NCBI GenBank assembly: GCA_016722285.1
Contig: JADKGI010000007.1
Span: 62,001-126,000 of the forward strand
Length of the DNA: 64,000 nucleotides
Source: Saprospiraceae bacterium
Lineage (GTDB): Bacteria; Bacteroidota; Bacteroidia; Chitinophagales; Saprospiraceae
Direction: 5' to 3'
The notes below the pieces were generated by a model that searched no databases, had not been told where the DNA came from, and was given only the letters and a program-made list of their open reading frames with translations. The position numbers and the translations under genes are program-made. This document shows, one piece after another, positions 60,392-64,000 of this stretch. The first letter of the stretch is position 1. Each line of letters opens with the position of its first letter.

Positions 60392-61951
60392 ATGGCATCT
60401 CTAAACAAATTTAAAGGAACTTGGAATACGTCTCATGCAGCTCACTTGTTCAGAAGGACAACTTATGGTGTAAGCTATGAAATCGTAAATGAATACGGTA
60501 AAAAATCTCTGGATGAGACAATAAATGTTATATTTCAAAGCATTCCACTTCCATCTCCTCCTGTAAATGTAAATAATAGTGCTGACCCGAATGTCCCTAT
60601 TGGTGAGACCTGGGTGGATAAGGGCACTTCACAAAATGTCGATGGCTACAGAAAACAATCACTAAGGGCATGGTCATATGAACTTCTTGCATCAGGTGTG
60701 CCAAATATAAGAGAGAAAATGGTGATGTTCTGGCACAATCATTTTGTGACTACTGATGAAGTTGATCCCCGATACACCTATAGATATATTGATTTAATCA
60801 GACAAAATGCATTAGGAAATTTCAAAAACCTGGCCAAAGATATGACGGTTGAACCAGGTATGCTGGCATATTTGAATGGCAACAAAAACACAAAACAAGC
60901 CCCAAATGAAAATTATGCAAGAGAATTGCTGGAATTATTTACTTTGGGGAAAGGTATCATTGCCGGGCCGGGTGACTATACTACTTACACTGAAACAGAC
61001 ATAAAGGAAATAGCAAAAGTATTGACCGGTTGGAGGGATCTGAGAGGTGGGATACCTGTGAAATCACAATATTACCCAAATGATCACGATACTACCGTCA
61101 AAAAATTATCAGCAAGATTTGGAAACGTCAGCATTGTAAATGCTGGTGTTGATGAATATAAAAACTTAATTGACATTATTTTTTTAAAAGAAGAAGCTTC
61201 TCTTTTTGTCGTGAGGAAACTGTACAGATGGTTTGTTTCATCTCAAATTACGCCTGAAATTGAAAATGATATTATCATACCATTAGCTAAAATTGTGAGA
61301 GATAATAATTATGAGGTAAAGCCTGCTATTAAAATGCTGTTAGAAAGTGATCATTTCTACGATACCTGTGTAAGAGGTGTTATAGTCAAAAATCCAATTG
61401 ACTTTCTGGTTAATTCCCTTGCGAATTTTAAGACTGTTTTCCCAGCAGATCCTGTACAGAGACTCCAGATATTCAATTCTTTATATGCCACTTCAAATAC
61501 AATGCAAATGGGTATGTTTAACGCCCCATCAGTTGCAGGTTGGCAACCATACTATCAGGTGCCAAGTTATTATAGGCTTTGGCTGAATTCAGTGTCACGT
61601 CAGGGGAGAATATCTTATACAGATGCTATCGCAAATGTAGGTATAGCTTATGGTACATACAGACTAAATCTCAACGCTTTAGCAACTCTCAATTTATTTC
61701 CTGACCCTTCAAATGCAGAATCAGTAGTTTCGGAATTCGCATTGATTGTATTTTCAAAGCCATTGGCTTCTAACCAGACAATATTTCTTAAAACTATACT
61801 TGCCAATGGAACTACTGATTCAGGATGGACTACAGCTTACAATGCATATAAAGCAACTCCAACTGATACTGTTAAACTAAATACCGTTGTAACAAGGCTA
61901 AGAACTCTTATAATTTATATGATGAGAATGCCCGAAATTCATTTAAGCTAA
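60392..61951 (+). CDS. DUF1800 family protein
   Basis: 519 residues, all-helical. Family text: AAHLFRRTTYGVSYE, MVMFWHNHFVTT, QNALGNFKNLAKDMTVEPGML, ENYARELLELFTLGKG, TGWRDLRGG. Function unknown; always found with DUF1501, which follows after 35 bases. No clear signal peptide is seen at the start chosen. Confidence 0.92.
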   Translation: MASLNKFKGTWNTSHAAHLFRRTTYGVSYEIVNEYGKKSLDETINVIFQSIPLPSPPVNVNNSADPNVPIGETWVDKGTSQNVDGYRKQSLRAWSYELLASGVPNIREKMVMFWHNHFVTTDEVDPRYTYRYIDLIRQNALGNFKNLAKDMTVEPGMLAYLNGNKNTKQAPNENYARELLELFTLGKGIIAGPGDYTTYTETDIKEIAKVLTGWRDLRGGIPVKSQYYPNDHDTTVKKLSARFGNVSIVNAGVDEYKNLIDIIFLKEEASLFVVRKLYRWFVSSQITPEIENDIIIPLAKIVRDNNYEVKPAIKMLLESDHFYDTCVRGVIVKNPIDFLVNSLANFKTVFPADPVQRLQIFNSLYATSNTMQMGMFNAPSVAGWQPYYQVPSYYRLWLNSVSRQGRISYTDAIANVGIAYGTYRLNLNALATLNLFPDPSNAESVVSEFALIVFSKPLASNQTIFLKTILANGTTDSGWTTAYNAYKATPTDTVKLNTVVTRLRTLIIYMMRMPEIHLS

Positions 61952-61986
61952 TCCACCATTACCTTACTTAATAAAAGCAATTTAAA

Positions 61987-63537
61987 ATGAAGCGAAGACA
62001 GTTTTTACAATCAGGTTCATTAATTTCTCTGCCAGTAATTTTAGGCGGAATGGAATTATCGGCTATCACAAATACATCTCTATTTAATTTTATCAATAGT
62101 GATGATGAAAGAGTTCTGATATTGGTACAACTTAATGGTGGAAATGATGGCTTAAATATGATTATCCCGTTAGATCAATATCCCGGACTAAGTCAAGTAC
62201 GGCCGACACTCATGTTACCTGAGACAGAGGTACTTAAGCTTACAAACGTAACAGGCATTCATCCGTCAATGAGCGGATTAGCGAATTTATATAAAGAGGG
62301 CAAGATGGCCGTGGTACATTCTGTGGGATATCCAAATCAAAACAGATCCCATTTTAGATCCACTGATATTTGGACGACAGGTTCAGATGCGACTACATAT
62401 TTATCCTCCGGCTGGGCTGGGCGCTATTTAGACATCAACCATCCTGAATATCCTACCGGCTATCCAAATATCGACTACCCTGACCCATTTGCCATAACTG
62501 TAAGCTCAATAGTGTCTGAGACGTGTCAGGGTGCTGTTAACAATTTTAGTTTCGCACTCACATCTAAAAATTCTGTAAAACTGGTAGAAGAGACGATAGC
62601 AGGCCCGAATGATAATACGTGCTATAATACTGAAGTAGATTTCATTCGAACTACTATAAAACAATCCAATTCTTATGCAAACAACATCCTGAAGGCATTT
62701 GAAAAAGGTAAAAATATAGCAACATATCCAGATGGAAATCGACTTGCTGATCAATTAAAAATAGTTGCCAATCTCATTTCAGGAGGTCTGCGAACAAAAA
62801 TATTTGTTGTCTCTTTGGGTGGATTTGATACCCATGCAAATCAGGTCCAAATCGGAGAATCTTCCGTTGGAACACATGCAGATCTGCTCAAGACAGTATC
62901 TGACGCAGTTGCTTCATTTATGTCAGATGCCAAAGCATTAGGATTAGATGAAAGGGTGGTAGGTATGACATTCTCCGAATTTGGCCGACAAATTAAATCA
63001 AATAACAGTTTAGGAACCGATCACGGAACTGCAGCCCCATTGATTGTATTTGGATCGTGTGTCAACCAAAATGTTTTTGGCAAAAATCCTGAAATATCAA
63101 CAACTCTTGCCCCTCAGGAAGGTGTTCCAATGCAATATGACTTCAGATCAGTTTATGCCAGCTTATTGGTAGATTGGCTGGGAGCCTCTGAATTAGATGT
63201 AAAATCACTTTTGTTTAATGACTTCCAGAAAATACCAATTATTAAAAATTGCTCACTTCCATCTCCAGTCGAAGAAACTGAAATTGCAATTCAAGCAAAT
63301 ATTGCGCCTAACCCATGCAGCGAATACGTGTACTTAAACTTTAACAATGTTGGAAGGCATGTACATGTCAGTATATTTAATGCGATCGGATCACAACTCG
63401 ACATTCCTGTCAATAAGTCACTTGCTCAGGGACCACACGAGATTTTTATTGACACATCTTCATATCAGCCGGGTTCTTATTTTATAAGGCTTGCTGTGGA
63501 CAATTCAGTACAAACCATTAAATTTGTGAAATTGTAA
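61987..63537 (+). CDS. DUF1501 family protein with T9SS tail
   Basis: 516 residues. Twin-Arg-like leader (MKRRQFLQSGSLISLPVILG). The DUF1501 core, a distant alkaline-phosphatase-type fold, shows LVQLNGGNDGLNMIIPL, HSVGYPNQNRSHFRS, SLGGFDTHANQ, GMTFSEFGRQIKSN and GTDHGTAAPLIVFG. The last 80 residues are a T9SS sorting domain (IAPNPCSEYVYLNF, YQPGSYFIRLAV). So it may cross the outer membrane, unlike DUF1800. Confidence 0.92.
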   Translation: MKRRQFLQSGSLISLPVILGGMELSAITNTSLFNFINSDDERVLILVQLNGGNDGLNMIIPLDQYPGLSQVRPTLMLPETEVLKLTNVTGIHPSMSGLANLYKEGKMAVVHSVGYPNQNRSHFRSTDIWTTGSDATTYLSSGWAGRYLDINHPEYPTGYPNIDYPDPFAITVSSIVSETCQGAVNNFSFALTSKNSVKLVEETIAGPNDNTCYNTEVDFIRTTIKQSNSYANNILKAFEKGKNIATYPDGNRLADQLKIVANLISGGLRTKIFVVSLGGFDTHANQVQIGESSVGTHADLLKTVSDAVASFMSDAKALGLDERVVGMTFSEFGRQIKSNNSLGTDHGTAAPLIVFGSCVNQNVFGKNPEISTTLAPQEGVPMQYDFRSVYASLLVDWLGASELDVKSLLFNDFQKIPIIKNCSLPSPVEETEIAIQANIAPNPCSEYVYLNFNNVGRHVHVSIFNAIGSQLDIPVNKSLAQGPHEIFIDTSSYQPGSYFIRLAVDNSVQTIKFVKL

Positions 63538-63868
63538 TGGTCTTAGGTAATAATTGACAAAATCATATCATAAGGGCTAATTGTCTTTTATTGTTTGATA
63601 AATATTTGAAATAAATCATCTTCTTATTCTCATTGATTAAACCAGCCGCACCTTACAAATTTGGTGAAATATATTGCCTGAAACAAGTTTAATCATTTAA
63701 AAGAAAGCATCTTCTTTAAAAATTCATTTTTATGGTATATTTTTACATTCCGGATTTGGGTGATTTAATATCACTTGTACAATCTGTTAAAATTTTTAAT
63801 ACTCAAACTTTGATGAGTATCTGTAATGTGATTGTAACATGCCCGTGAATTAAAAAAATATTTAACAT
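63538..63868. other. Intergenic stretch
   Basis: Contains an inverted repeat ATACTCA (63799-63805) / TGAGTAT (63814-63820) about 50 bases before the next gene. No -7/-33 pair or other feature is seen. Confidence 0.35.
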
Positions 63869-64000
63869 ATGAGAAGTTGTTTTTTAATATCTTTTATTTT
63901 CATTACCTTAATGATCAGTTCGTGTATTCCGGATGTTTCCGATAAATCCGAACTTTTGGATGTTCAATTTACAGATACCACATTCCAAAAAATTATTGAT
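63869..64000 (+). CDS. N-terminal fragment of a lipoprotein
   Basis: 44 codons before the window ends. A lipoprotein signal with lipobox (FITLMISSC) and then IPDVSDKSELLDVQFTDT. The spacing recalls the start of Bacteroidota HEAT-repeat/peptidyl-prolyl isomerase lipoproteins, but too little is visible to name it. Confidence 0.6.
   Translation, partial: MRSCFLISFIFITLMISSCIPDVSDKSELLDVQFTDTTFQKIID

Noticed and set aside
1..64000. tRNA, rRNA, CRISPR arrays, insertion sequences, prophage or defence systems
   Set aside because: Intergenic regions were read for clover-leaf-like stems, spaced repeats and transposase, integrase or Cas text, and none was found. A profile search could still detect small RNAs.

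Overview
The window is about 64 kb of an AT-rich Bacteroidota chromosome. The evidence is SusC/SusD pairs, a hybrid two-component regulator, type IX secretion (T9SS) C-terminal tails, RagB/SusD lipoproteins and Bacteroidota-type TAnnTTTG -7 promoter boxes. A protein combining propeller, SprB-type and OmpA modules and the DUF1800/DUF1501 pair point towards Saprospiria or a relative; that placement is inference.

Region 1 (1-16.9 kb) looks like a polysaccharide utilisation locus for a glucuronate-containing polymer. It holds the end of a hybrid two-component regulator, a TonB-dependent receptor without a SusD partner, a secreted beta-helix protein and then a tightly packed run: GH88 unsaturated uronyl hydrolase, GH2 glycosidase, two paralogous PF05426/PL38-like lyases, a modular T9SS lyase-like protein, and UxuB-type and UxuA enzymes that lead to 2-keto-3-deoxygluconate (KDG).

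Region 2 (17-46 kb) carries two copies of a module made of operator, GntR/FCD regulator, hairpin and SusC/SusD. The second copy continues into a full alginate locus: PKD surface protein, two PL7, PL6, PL17, KdgF, hexuronate-type MFS transporter, two SDR reductases, a T9SS protein, KDG kinase, a PPi-type phosphofructokinase homologue and a decayed SDR. A KduD-KduI-KDG kinase cluster follows. Three uronate routes therefore meet at KDG, yet no KDPG aldolase is in the window.

Region 3 (46-64 kb) is ordinary chromosome: CorC-like transporter, amino-acid permease with a DDAH-type amidinohydrolase, RimK with an AstE-like M14 hydrolase, a UMF1-type MFS protein, a porin-AmtB-PII nitrogen cluster, a large propeller/SprB/OmpA protein, RecF, DUF1800/DUF1501 and the start of a lipoprotein.

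Nineteen apparent single-base frameshifts interrupt eleven genes, many at short homopolymers. Each is repaired by one base and the restored protein matches its family. I read most of them as consensus errors of a long-read assembly, so the broken genes are annotated as single full-length CDS with the breaks noted.
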